DNA of 64,000 bases from Desmodus rotundus. Lineage: Eukaryota > Chordata > Mammalia > Chiroptera > Phyllostomidae. Shown here in pieces: positions 37,951-49,100 of the stretch; within the stretch, counting starts at the first letter, position 1, and every line of letters starts with the position of its first letter. Both the position numbers and the translations under genes were made by a program. The notes beneath the pieces were generated by a model. That model worked only from the letters and a program-made list of their open reading frames with translations. It searched no databases and was not told the origin of the DNA. The stretch spans positions 101,601,880 through 101,665,879 of the forward strand of contig NC_071398.1 of assembly GCF_022682495.2 (NCBI RefSeq). The letters are read 5' to 3'.

Positions 37951-40900
37951 GGCGGCAGCGGGCTGGCGACCTGCCTGCGTTGGTCTCAGACCTTTCTTTT
38001 GCCGTTTGGGTGGTGGGAGGGAGGGGTCAGCATTTATATGTGGAAAACGTCCCTGGTGCGCGTCTGGTGCTGCTGGACGCTGCCCTGCCGGGAGTCTGCC
38101 TCTCTGCTGGGCGAGGAGAGTTTGGAGTGCAGTTCTGGTCCGATAAGTGACTGTAACACTCTCCCGTTCTCCCTAAAGATGAGAGCCAACGCTAACACTG
38201 TAAGGAAATTAGGCGGGTCTCATAAGGAACTGAGCGTTCAGCTGAGAAGGTATCAGAGGATAATTGGTTTCCCCACACGCTGTTGAATTGAGCACCTTTC
38301 TTGGCCTGAAGCCATCGAGTCTGGGAATTTTTGGAGTTGTTTTTGTGTGTGGATTGACGAGTGGAGAGGCGGCGAAGCCCGGTGGCTTAGCTGGGCGGTG
38401 AGGTCTCGGATTTAGCTCTGAGGAGGGTGTCTCCATCAGGAGCGTTCTAGAGTTGTCTATATTTTTACAACTAAGATTGACTAACTTTTTGGGCCTTTGA
38501 GGTCTCAAAATAAAGCTTGAAAATTGACTCTTTTCTCTCTTACTTGTTTTTGTTTTGATGCTGGCTTCCAACCTGCTAGGAAGAGACCTGGAAAAATAAC
38601 TTTCTGGCAGAGGTAAGTCTGGAACTTTTTTGTTTTCAAATAGTGCAAAGGATTGGAAATGGCGTGAGGACAGTATTGGGGTTGAGCTTGGCAGTGGGGT
38701 GGATGGCGGGTACAAGGAGTTCTCACCTGCCAAGCCGAGTGCATAGGTCTGTCATGATAACTGGATGTAGGTTCGAGGGAAGGAGAGCAGAAATTAGGGT
38801 AAGCCCCTCCCCCCTGCTCTGTTTTGTTGTCATCTAGTGGTCTTTGCAGGCTCTAGAGAGCCATTTTTTAACATATGGAACACTGCCCTTAGCTGCATTG
38901 TCCACTGAATGTTGCCCTGGAAGGTGCAGACTCTATCCTAGTTGTTCAGAGCATCACTGTTTTAGTTCTTCCACTTAACTTTACTTCCTAAGGGCTTCTG
39001 AGAGAGTCAGATACCTGTGGATTTGTGAAAATACAGATATCGTCCCCCGTTGGGATGAGCCTGACTTTGCTGGAACGTAGAAACCTACGAGAGAATGGCT
39101 GGGAGGAAAGCTGGTGGACACAGAGACTGTCTGCAGGTCCTTGGCTGGCTGGGACCTCCCTACAGAGAAGACACAAACTGCAGCTCTAAGAAATGCAACA
39201 GGTCGTCAGAGCAAAGGATTATTTGGGGGACACTGAGGTGGGGACTCATGTTTTAGGTTCTCACGTGGACTCCGACCTGCCCTCGTGGTGTCTGGTGCTA
39301 TCTCAGGCCCCGAGGCTCCGGAGTTCTTGCTCACCTGCTGCTGCAAAGGGGCGCGTTCTCCTCACTGCTCTGGCCGCTGCATCTGGGTTCTCTGTGTAAT
39401 TTGAGTTGAGTTCCCTTGCTTCATTGCCACAGAAAGCTGAGTGTATTTTGGTTTAAGAGGAAGTTGGCCATGTTCTTTTAATGCTGAAGTCAGATAGGTT
39501 CTTGGAACCCCCACCTGGGTTGCCGAGTGAGTGAACTCACTGTCCTGGGTGATAATTAAGTGGCGAGGACTGCCTGTTGTCAAGCCTCCTGACTTGTTTC
39601 CCAAGGACATGGCCTTGGGAGACATAGGTCTCTTCTTCATTTTGCTTCATTGAATGAGTCTGCTCGGCACCCTAATAAGGAAGGGGTGGCTGCTGGCCTA
39701 GTCTTAAAACTGCAGAGCTGGCCCTGAGGGCCAAGTGCAGGACCCCTTGGGTCTGTCTTGCACAGTGTGGCATATTCTCTTATCCTAGGTCCAGGTCGGA
39801 CTAGGTCAGATGAGACCTCCCGGGATGGGGCAGAGGGCGTGCATTGCGGCCCTACCACCTGCCCTTCACCTGAATGGCAGCAGCAGGTGCTGGAGACTGA
39901 GGTTGGAGTGGGATGGAGCTCTTGGGAGCCAGTTGGGCTTGAGAGTTAAATGAGTCTGTGTCCGACAGGCTTCTCTCTTCTCCTGGAGTGTGGTTGGGTG
40001 GGCTCGGGTCCTAGTGACCACGCAGCTTTCTCTTCCAGCCCTTGGGTAGAGAGCGGCATGCTGTCCCTCTGCCCTTGGACCCTGCATCCTGCCCCCTGGA
40101 GAGGAGGGCTTCTCATCCTCTGAACTGTCGACATTTTGGGCCAGATAACCTTTCATTGTGGGCGACTGTGCTGCGCATTGTAGGTGCTCAGCAGCACCCA
40201 TGACCTCTATTCACTGCTCGCCAGTAACTCCCTCCGTCACCACCCCCAGGACAGTCTAGACGTGTGCATGCGTTGCTGAATGCCCCCTCGGGGGCAAAAT
40301 CCCCCTGGTGTAGAAACACTGACCTGGAAGCTCTGATCACTCAGGCACCGTTCGTGATCTGGCCTGGGAATCTAGAACTTAAAAGTGGCTGTTTTTCCCC
40401 CAAGTGTAGGGAGTTACCCTGGGAGAATGGAGGCCTGTCACAGAGTTGTGTCCATTGATTGGACTGCATTGCTCCCCCGTGTGCTGCCTCATTTCCAGTG
40501 GCTGGTACGTGGGGCCGTGTTACCTCATTTCCTGGGGTTTACAGTCAGGGCACTTTGAAATAGGGAGGGCTGCAGCGACCTGGCCTTCTGATTGGCTGAG
40601 TGTGAAACCTGCCCATCTGCTTTTTTTGGGAGCCTCATAGTCAACAGGTGGCCGGAGGGAACAGGTGGGATGGGGGACAAGGAGAAGTCACCGTGGCTCT
40701 GAGGCGGCCTACTTCTCCCGGGTGGCCTGCTCTGAGCCAGGAGCTGTCTCCTCCAGTCCCCTGCATTCGCACCCAGAGACTGTGTTGGGGCAAACGGGAG
40801 GGAGAAACTAGGAAATCCAGTCTGGACTTGAACAGCTGTTTTCCCAGCTGTTTCCCCTGCAGTGGGTGGGGCATCTCCTGATAGATATGGGCTGTGTTTC

Positions 40901-42212
40901 CTGTCTACACACCAGAACCCGTGGCGTGGGGCTCAGCAACGCAGGAGTGGACCTCTCTGCTCAGGTGTGTTGAGTTTCAGTGCTTCGGTGTTAAGGTCAC
41001 TGAGACAGAGAGGACCAGGGTCCACTGGCTCTTGGCTGTTCTGAGGCAGCTTATTCTATTCTTTCTCTTAGCTTAGACTCAGTTTCTTGGCGTACGAAAT
41101 GGACGGACCCTCTGTCTGGTTGTCGAGTGTGGCGCTGCAGTGTGGGAGGCCGGGGCGTGTGTGTGGTAGCTGAGTTGCACGCATGTATTCTTAATGCGGT
41201 CCTCTCAGTCTTGGACTTATTTGAGTTCACTTCTTAATGGGTGTTCCTTGTGATGATCTCTTGGAGGTAGTTCAGCCTGGGTGCCAGGCCCTGTCCATTG
41301 CGAGGCACTCAGCCCCTCTCCATGTGCAGATTGCTGCTGTGCGCTTGGGCAGGTGGGGCACTGGTGGTAAGTAGGTTCCACGGGAGCACAGGAGAGGACC
41401 CCTTACCCCAGTCCAAGCTGACTCTTAAAGGGCGAGGAGGAGTTGGCCTCTGGAAAAGGGCCGTGGCATGGGGGTGGAGTCGGGAGGAAGAGGGGCATTC
41501 AGGCAAAGGGAAATAGCCTTTGGATGGCACAGAGAAGTGAATTGCATGATGTATGTGAACTATTAACAAACTGACAAAACGTTACAGAATAAAAAGTGGG
41601 TTATGAGGTTGGAAAGGTAGGCAGGGCCGGGTCTTGGAAGGTTTGGTGTGTTGTGTAAAGAGTTTGGGGTATTCTCATAGGTAAGGAAGGGGGTGAAGAT
41701 AGGTCTTAAGCAGAAAGTGATGTGGTCTCTTGTGCATTTCAGATCACTGATTCACCTGGGTGCGGCGGTGGGTTTAGGTGCCTTAAGACTGGTAGGAAAC
41801 AGATGCCGTAAAGAGGCTGTTGGCAAAAGCCCAGGTGAGAGATGGTTGGGCCATGAAGGTGGGAAGGTGAGGCGGATCTAAGCAGCATCACTGGGGGTGT
41901 GTGATGACCAGGCAGCTGGAGGTCATGGTCAGAGGGGCAGTAAGGGTGAGTGACCAGAGTGGAGGTGAGCAGGGCTGGACCTGGGGGGTGGTTATTGGCT
42001 GGGTCCTCGACGTCACCAGGGGTGATGGAGGAACTTTGACTCAAATGCTGAATCATAAAAGGGATGTAGGGCTGTGATTGGCCCGTGACGAGGGGGTTGG
42101 TAAATGACAAACAGGAAAAGTTAGAAGGCAGCCTGTCCAAATGGCATCTGAGCCTCCAGGGGAATGAGAAGAGCAGGAGAATCACAAGAATGCTCAACAC
42201 AGGAGCTTGGTG

Positions 42213-42402
42213 GCCCTGGGCAGACAGCGAGCTCAGTGGGTTAGAATGCCGTCCCCACGCGCCGAGGTTACAGGTTTGATTCCCATCAGGACACGTACAA
42301 GCATCAACCAGTGAGTGCATAAATAAGTGGAACAGCAAATCAGTGTTTTTCTCCCCCTCCTACCTCTCTGTCTAAAATCAACCAATACATTTTTAAAAAA
42401 CA
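42213..42402 (+). mobile_element. VES-like SINE, sense, diverged
   Basis: GCGAGCTCAGTGGGTTAGAATG, GGTTACAGGTTTGATTCCC, then GCAAATCAGTGTTTTTCTCC and a CATTTTTAAAAAA end. It resembles the copy at 32386 more than the one at 59406. Confidence 0.75.
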
Positions 42403-42410
42403 CATAGGAG

Positions 42411-42530
42411 CCGTGGCTGGTGTGGCTCAGTGGATTGAGCACACAGTAATGTTTCTCTCCCTCTCTTTCTCTCTTCCTTATCCTCTCTCTAAAAATAAAT
42501 ACAATCTTTTTAAAAAACTAAAAAAAACCA
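42411..42530 (+). mobile_element. VES SINE with internal deletion
   Basis: CCGTGGCTGGTGTGGCTCAG head fused directly to GTTTCTCTCCCTCTCTTTC and CTCTAAAAATAAATACAATC; the B-box region and middle are missing. Confidence 0.8.
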
Positions 42531-43204
42531 TAGGAGCTTAGTAATGTTCCTGGATTTAAGTTCATGAGTTGTGGTGTACATTACTGATGAGCCTTCTGAG
42601 CAGTTACGCGTCTGGACTCGGTTGGATGGGAGGAAACCTGAAGATAGGTTTGTGGGAGGATGGGTCTGGGCTACAGAGGTCAAGGATGCTTACTTCTTTG
42701 AAACCCCTCTCAGGACAATTCGTGTGAGGTTCACTGATGATCTCACGTGTGTGTTTTCCTCGGCTCCTTACCAGGTCTGAGCCGTGGTCTCCTTCCTGCC
42801 TGTTCGGTAGGTCGGGCAGCGAGACTCACTGAAGGTCACAGGGCTGCACGGCTTGTTAATGGTGAAGACAGAACGGAAACTAGTTCTCACTCCCAGGATC
42901 TTTAGTTGCCTCCTGTTAGTCCCTGATTCACCTGCAGCAGCTCCCATGTCGAAGAGTGAACTCTTTACTTCTGCTCAGTTGTGCCCACATTGAAGAAGTG
43001 AACTGGTTGCAGGGGGGCACAAGGGACCAAGGGCCCTGGTTTGGAAGTGGGGGAACAATCGGGGGCGTCTAAGGGCAATGCCTGCTGAACGTGTGGCGCG
43101 AAAACCTCACATCACGTTTTCACCTAGGTGGAGTGGCTCTAGCTCCCCAGTGGCGTCTTGCACTCAGGGCACCATCTGTTGTTACGGGCAGAGCTCTAGG
43201 CCTT

Positions 43205-43322
43205 AGTTTTTAACACATGCTTACTCGGCCCTGCCCTGTGCCAGGCGCGGCGTTAGCCCTGGCAGTGCAGGAAGGGACAAGACTAGTTCTTGCCACTGAC
43301 GAGCTCACAGGCTCTTTCGTCC
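43205..43322 (+). repeat. MIR-like fragment next to the DEDD coding exon
   Basis: ACACATGCTTACTCGGCCC, CTGTGCCAGGCGCGGCGTTAG, GAGCTCACAGGCTC are MIR-like in order. It runs almost to the splice acceptor at 43328. Diverged, so moderate support. Confidence 0.45.
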
Positions 43323-43392
43323 TCACAGCGCAGTGGGGATTGCAGGTGCCGAGCAGGGATTCCGGAAAGCATCACGCACCTGAGCCCCCAGC

Positions 43393-45416
43393 ATGGCGGG
43401 CCTGAAGCGCCGGGCAAGCCAGGTGTGGCCGGAAGAGCAGGGCGAGCAGGAGCACGGGCTGTACAGCCTGCACCGCATGTTCGACATCGTGGGCACCCAC
43501 CTGACGCACAGAGACGTGCGTGTTCTTTCTTTCCTCTTTGTGGACGTCATCGATGACCACGAGCGGGGCCTCATCCGAAATGGACGTGACTTCTTACTGG
43601 CGCTGGAGCGCCAGGGCCGCTGCGATGAGAGTAACTTCCGCCAGGTGCTGCAGCTGCTGCGCATCATCACTCGCCACGACCTGCTGCCCTACGTCACCCT
43701 CAAGAGGAGGCGGGCTGGTGAGGGGCAAGGGGCTGGGGATGCGGGCATGGGGAGGACTACCAGGGGAGGCAGCACTGACCCTGGGAGTACCTGGGGTTGT
43801 GAGGGGCCCGTTGGAGGGTTGGACCAGGAGGAGGAAAGGCTGCACTTTCCAAATGACTCCCTCTCCCCCTGCAGTCTGCCCCGACCTCGTAGACAAGTAT
43901 CTGGAGGAGACATCAATTCGCTATGTGACCCCCAGAGCCCTCAGTGATCCAGAGCCAAGGCCTCCCCAACCCCCTAAAACAGGTGAGAGGGGGTTAACTC
44001 CCCTAATTCATCATCAAGAAAGGGTACGGGGGCCATGACCAGTACCCTTCATGGGGTGGGCGTCGTCCTGCTATAAGCTAAACAAGATTCCCAGTCCGGG
44101 TGCCTGCCTGGGTTGCATGCCAGGTCCCTGGTTGGGGGGCACATGAGGGGCAACCCAACCGATGGATATGTCTCTTCCTCCCTTTCCCTTCCTTCCCCCC
44201 TCTCTGAAAATAAATAAAATCTTCAAAGAAAAAAGAAAAAGAAAGAGTACATGGAACCCATCTTAGTCCCAGCTTAAAATGAAAGGACACTGCCTCCCCC
44301 CAGAGCCCCATAAAAATCAGGTGAGGCGCTGTTGCGTCCCCTGGGTGCTGTGATTGTTGGCCACACTGTGGGTCCTACATTTCCCACCATGTCCAAGTGA
44401 TTCCTTCCTCATTCTAAGAGAAGTGTTTGAGCTTCTGCATTTACCCCACTGTCTTCTCCCCTTCTCCCTGCCAGTGCCTCCCCACTACCCTGTGGTGTGC
44501 TGCCCCACTTCGGGCCCTCAGATGTGTAGCAAGAGGCCAGCTCGAGGGAGAGCCACACTTGGGAGCCAGCGAAAACGCCGGAAGTCAGTGACCCCGGACC
44601 CCAAGGAGAAGCAGACGTGTGGTGAGAAGCCCGTGGGTCCCAGAGGCACGCTCTCCATGGGAGGCTCCCTTTGAGTTCTGGTGCGGAGTGGGGCTGAGTT
44701 TTGAGCGAACACCAGGTCACAGGGGTGACAGCATGGCATCTTTGCTGTGGGACGACCTAGATTGCCCTGCATGAGGGAGGGTGCGGGTGTCCTGTGCCTG
44801 TTGACCCGGGAGATGCCTCCCGGAGGCAAGGTGCTGCTTGAGTGGTGGGATAACAGGGTCTGGGCACCGCCCACTCCTCTCTGGAGCTGCCTGCATTTGG
44901 GCTGGTTCAGGGGCACCTGGAGAAGAAGGAGGGGCTGGCTGTCCGGTGCTCCAGCTTTGCTGCTCTGTGGCTCTGTGGACCTTTCTTGAAAACTCACCCC
45001 TCACGGCCATCTCTGGTACAACCCTTCTCTTCCCTGCAGACATCAGGCTGCGGGTCCGGGCGGAGTACTGCCAGCACGAGACCGCTCTGCAGGGCAATGT
45101 CTTCTCCAACAAGCAGGACCCGCTCGAGCGCCAGTTCGAGCGCTTCAACCAGGCCAACACCATCCTCAAGTCCCGGGACCTGGGCTCCATCATCTGTGAC
45201 ATCAAGTTCTCCGAGCTCACCTACCTCGACGCATTCTGGCGCGACTACATCAATGGCTCGTTACTAGAGGCGCTCAAAGGCGTCTTCATCACAGACTCCC
45301 TCAAGCAGGCTGTGGGCCACGAAGCCATCAAGCTGCTGGTGAACGTGGACGAGGAGGACTACGAGCTGGGCCGACAGAAACTCCTGAGGAACTTGATGCT
45401 GCAGGCCTTGCCCTGA
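43393..45416 (+). CDS. DEDD: DEDD, death effector domain-containing protein
   Basis: Adaptor that links death-receptor and caspase-8/10 signalling to the nucleus and nucleolus; also reported to restrain Cdk1/cyclin B1. Coding exons: 43393-43717, 43875-43982, 44475-44621, 45040-45416; 318 codons, identical in length to human. The start gives MAGLKRRASQVWPEEQGEQ, and its exon has an acceptor at 43328 (or 43345). The death effector domain spans about residues 25-103 (LYSLHRMFDIVGTHLTHRDV). Basic nuclear signals follow (KRRRA, then RGRATLGSQRKRRK). The C-terminal half (LERQFERFNQANTILKSRD ... LMLQALP) is the conserved DEDD/DEDD2 region. An SINE sits in the second coding intron; intron 44622-45039 has nothing recognised. 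Confidence 0.98.
44036..44244 (+). mobile_element. VES-like SINE in a DEDD intron
   Basis: GGGTGGGCGTCGTCCTGC, GATTCCCAGTCCGGGTGCC, GGGTTGCATGCCAGGTCCC, then TCTCTGAAAATAAATAAAATC and an A-rich end. Confidence 0.8.
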
Positions 45417-46373
45417 CCGTCCCTCGCCGGACCGCTCCCGGCACTGGCCTCTGGAGCACACACTGTCTGGGTCTGTTCTCGCCCCTTCCAGCCAATCACA
45501 TCCCTGCCTTTTTCTTTCTTTCTTTCTTTTTTTTTTTAAGGAAAAGACAAAGGAAAATGGAAGTGGTGTTCCCCACCCCTCCCTGCACCCACGTGCCTGG
45601 GCTTCCCACGTCCCTTCCCACTCGCCCTGGGCGCTGAGACAGGTGTGCAGGGAGAAGCCACGTCTGTAGGACAGTGTGTGAGGGGCCGGCGCGAGTGCTG
45701 CGTCTGGGGCCCTGAGCGGCTCTCACATGTGCGTCTGACACGAAAGGGCTGTGAGGAGGGAAGCTGTGTTGTGTGGAAGGAGAGACTCTGAAGTGTGTTT
45801 TGGAAATTAATCATCATCCTCCCAAATTATAGAGTTTTTTTAAAAAAGAAGCTGTGGCCCTTTCCACTCTCTCCTGGCCTCTGGTGCTGCTCCTCTCTGC
45901 CTTGTTCCCTCCCTCCCCAGGCACGGCCCCGCCTCTCCCCCCAGCCTAACCCTCTGCACAGAGGATGGGTGAGCGGACTGGGTCAGCCTGGTCGGCCTCC
46001 CAGCCTGGCGTGTGTGCAAAAGCTGGGCGAGGGTGCGGGGGTGCTGAGGCGCAAACACTCCCCCTGAAAAGGGCGGGGGAGTGTGACACTTGCTTTCCCT
46101 GAGCAAGTGAAAATAAATAAGGTGCCCTGCAGCCCTTCCCCCCTGCTTGCTTCTGGCTCGGGCAAAGGGTGTCGCAGGGGAAAGTGAAGTGATTCAGCAT
46201 CAGCCCTTCTCTGTCCTTCCCCGTCCACATGCACTGAGTGTTGCACTTTCATCTGGGTAGGAGGCGTGTTGGATGAGCCAGCGGCCTAGAACCGGGGCCA
46301 AGTCCAGTGGGCACAACACCGCCTCCTCCTTCAGCTCCCAAAGGAGGTGTCCAGACACAGACTTTATGATGAT

Positions 46374-46379
46374 TATATT
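46374..46379 (-). terminator. NIT1: Candidate NIT1 poly(A) signal (AATATA on minus)
   Basis: No AATAAA is found downstream of the NIT1 stop on the minus strand. The weak variants AATATA (46374-46379) and CATAAA (46363-46368) are the best candidates; both lie inside the DEDD 3'UTR. Confidence 0.3.
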
Positions 46380-46430
46380 TTTTTCAATGCTAGTGCTGCT
46401 CAGCTCTCAGCATAATTTCAGTTTTCATGA

Positions 46431-46436
46431 AATAAA
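46431..46436 (+). terminator. DEDD: DEDD poly(A) signal AATAAA
   Basis: AATAAA in TCATGAAATAAACAGTG, about 1 kb after the stop (3'UTR 45417 to about 46455). An earlier AATAAA at 46112-46117 could give a shorter form. The 3'UTR contains a T-rich/TTTC tract near 45512-45537. Confidence 0.7.
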
Positions 46437-46594
46437 CAGTGTATAAAATTCCATCTTTTTGAAACTAAAATTTGAGCTTAGGTGACTTCCTTCTTTCCCA
46501 AGAAGCTGAGTCTGTGTTCCTTCAAAAGGGTCACAGTTCTCCCAGTGAGGGGAGGTGCGCCTGCGTCCCACTGACACAGCACGGTGGTGTCAGC

Positions 46595-48972
46595 TCACAG
46601 TGGGCGACCCAGGTTGCCGTAGAGGTCAGACCTGCGGTGTTGGAACACAGGCAGCTGCTGGCGCAGCTGGCGCAGGTAACCGAGGTCAATTCGGGCAAGG
46701 CAGAGGCCCGGTCCCTCAGAGCAGCGGGCCACCACCGTTCCCCAGGGGTCTACCACCATGCTGTGACCGTAGCTCGCTCTCTTCTCGTGATGGCGTCCGC
46801 ACTGAGCTGCTGCCACGACATAGCACTGGGTTTCGATGGCACGGGCCCGCAGCAGCACCTGGGGAGACGTGTGGCAGCTGGTGGGGAAGCACCAGGCCAG
46901 CCTACCTGTGGTGCCCACGCTGTAATTGCTGAGGACTGACTGACCATGCTGACTGTTCCTATGCCGACTACTCCTGAGCACATGAAAGTGAGGCAAGGAT
47001 CTAGGAGTGAGTTTTCCAACTAGGTGGGAAGACGGAGACAGTCTAACCTGTAGGGCCAAGGGGAGGGGATGAGGTTGAGAGAAGGCCCGAGGGTCCTGAT
47101 GAGGTGCTCTTACCTCCCAGTGGGCTGGACCTGTTACAGACCCGAAAGCTGAGGGGTAGGTGAGTATTTCTGCTCCAGCCTGAGCCAGTGCCAGAGAGAG
47201 TTCAGGGAACCGCATGTCATAGCAGATGGCCAGACCCACCTGGAATGAGAGAGCTGTCCTATTTGTCACAGCACCTAGCCACACCCCCTGCCCATCTCCT
47301 TAGGGCGTTCGATGGTAGACCACATCTTGGTACTCCTGTCCCCTCTCTCTGCGCCCTCTTCTTCCTCCCCTCACTGCTCTCACCTTGCCCGCTGGGGTCC
47401 TGACAGGCAGCTCGAGACTGGGCCCGGGCATGGTGGAGTTGCTTTCGCACATTGGCCCCTGCCCGGGAATCTCTACATCACACAGGTGTGTCTTCCTGTA
47501 AGTGGCCACTATCGACCCTGGAGGAGGAAGGAGAAGGAATATCTGGTGCTGCTGCTCTAGAAGCCCAGTTTAGCTCCTCTGCTCCCAAGGAGGAGCCCTT
47601 AGCCAAGGAAATAAGAGTTAAAACAATTTTGGAGAATCTTGGTTTAGGTAGAAGAGCTTGGCAAGAGGCAGGCTAAAGAGTTATGAAGTCTCACCCTTGC
47701 TGTTCAGAAGCACATGGCAATTGTAGATTTTCTGAGTCTGCTCCCAGTCTTGGCCGCGCTCGTGGAAACCACCCAAGGACAGCCAGAGTCCACAGTCCCT
47801 GGGGGGAGTGGACACTGGCACTCTTCTCAAAGCTCCACCCTCACACCTGGCAATCCAGACACTGCCCAACAAAGACGACTCTCCCTCCCCCTTTTCCTGA
47901 TACCTGGCAAGCTGGGTATATTCTCCCAAAAGTGTCCCTCCCAGCGGCTCAGACAGGTGTAGAGTCTCCGCAGGGTCCCGTGCGATGAAGTCAAATGCCT
48001 CGGGCAGGAAAGCCAGGCAAGCGCCCAGTCGGGCAGCCTCTCGAACCAGCTCAGCACAAGCTTTAACGTTCTGCTGCTTGTCTGGAGTGGATGTTACCTG
48101 GCACACAGCCACCAGGGGCATTTCCCAGGAGGAAGAGGAGCTAGCCATGGCTCTGGGCCTGTGAAAATAGTGCAGGTGGGACTCAGGTTTCCCAGCATGG
48201 GGAAACCCGAGTTCAGTGGCAAGGGACTCAGGCAGGGATGCAGGAAGGCTGGGCTTCCCTTTGGTTCTGTTCTCACAAGGCACAATGACCTACCCATCAA
48301 ATATCCAGCAGATGGCTGGTACCCCACTGTTTCCCACCACCATTCATTTCACATTTATTGAGCATCTACTATGTGCCAGGTACTGAGGATGCAAAACAAG
48401 TTACCTGGACTGAGCACAGAGTACTGAGCGTTGAGGTATCCGCAGTCCGTGCCACAGAAAGGACAGGAGGTGGTGAGGAGGCCTGACCAGGAAGCTGAGC
48501 CTGAGGAAGGCAAGAGAAGAGGCTCGACCCCTCCCTCACGCAACACTTCCAGAGTTCTCTGACTTCTTGCTTCACACGGTGAGGCTGAATCTGGGCCCTG
48601 CCAGTGAAGACCGCCCTCACCAACATCTTCCAAACACATTTTAAGTAATTATGAGCTACAGGAAGAGATGATGAGGTGGGAAGACAGGAGACCCCTGCAC
48701 TTCCAGCGACCTCGCATTGACCTGAAGCCCTGTCCTCTGCCCAGCGCTTGCCGCCCAAAAGGCACCTCCTCTCCTCTGGACCGTGCACCTACACAGGTGG
48801 ATCGCGTACCCACGACCTCTGCGGGGGCGCCCACCCCGACCCCACCGCCGATCGCGCCCCGCGCCCCTCTCTGCTCAGCCCGCCCTCCCCCGGGGTGGTG
48901 TCTCCGTGGCACAGGTGAAGGTACAGCTGGTGGGAGTCACCACGCCCGCGGCTCAGGGAGCAGGTCTTACAT
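46595..48972 (-). CDS. NIT1: NIT1, nitrilase-like deaminated glutathione amidase
   Basis: C-N hydrolase that removes deaminated glutathione (metabolite repair), found in cytosol and mitochondria; also called a tumour suppressor with FHIT. Coding pieces in order: 48971-48972 (AT), 48405-48500, 47904-48158, 47695-47798, 47384-47517, 47114-47239, 46595-46858; 326 codons. The longer form begins with a basic, acid-free leader (MLSFLVRPPHHLL) whose ATG is split between the first two exons. The shorter cytosolic form starts at the ATG at 48148 (MASSSSSWEMP), 290 codons. Catalytic triad: Glu in FLPEAFDF, Lys in YRKTHLCDVE, Cys in LAICYDMRFPE. All sites are GT-AG. The two-base first piece is inferred from the splice sites and from similarity to the human leader (MLGFITRPPH, from memory). 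It shares a promoter with PFDN2 and converges on DEDD. Confidence 0.95.
48340..48398 (+). repeat. MIR fragment beside the NIT1 leader exon
   Basis: CATTTATTGAGCATCTACTA and GTGCCAGGTACTGAGGATGC, a MIR/MIR3 phrase, ending a few bases from the exon-2 donor. Confidence 0.6.
48501..48970 (-). other. NIT1: NIT1 first intron
   Basis: Intron between donor gtaaga (48970-48965 on minus) and acceptor cctcag before 48500. GC-rich towards the promoter. Minus-strand open frames here read through intron and are not coding. Confidence 0.6.
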
Positions 48973-48974
48973 GT

Positions 48975-49100
48975 AGACACAGCCAACACCATCCGACGTG
49001 GAGAGCTCACATGGGTGGGGGGAGTTCCGAGCGAGGAGGCGGAACCCTTCTGCCGGAAGTGACGTAACGCCACGCGCCGGATGCCCGGTAGGCGGTGAAG
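48975..49100. promoter_or_regulatory. Bidirectional promoter NIT1 / PFDN2
   Basis: The two genes diverge within about 130 bases. CCGGAAGTGACGTAA at 49053-49067 combines an ETS core with a CRE-like half (TGACGTAA). GAAGATGGCGGAG at 49098-49110 supplies the PFDN2 start codon. Surrounding CpG-rich DNA extends over about 48780-49330. Start sites are inferred. Confidence 0.65.

Larger units (their letters stand above)
37022..43328 (+). other. DEDD: DEDD 5' intron(s)
   Basis: 6.3 kb between the CpG-island exon and the first coding exon. A possible 33-base non-coding exon lies at 38580-38612 (acceptor ctgctag, donor gtaagt), supported only by splice sites. Two SINE copies are at 42213-42530, and an old interspersed repeat seems to cover about 41740-42000. 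No other gene is seen. Confidence 0.6.

Noticed and set aside
38580..38612. 33-base exon in the DEDD intron
   Set aside because: Only splice-site-like ends support it; kept as a remark in the intron entry, not as a feature.
46595..47284. Single long NIT1 frame
   Set aside because: It reads through an intron (46859-47113); the splice sites and family alignment support two exons instead.
47681..48283. NIT1 frame extended upstream of 48158
   Set aside because: The extra N-terminal residues come from intron sequence before the acceptor at 48159; the real leader is in exon 48405-48500.
48405..48500. Loss of the NIT1 mitochondrial start codon (AGG where human has ATG)
   Set aside because: First impression from genomic sequence; splicing to the AT-ending first exon restores an ATG.
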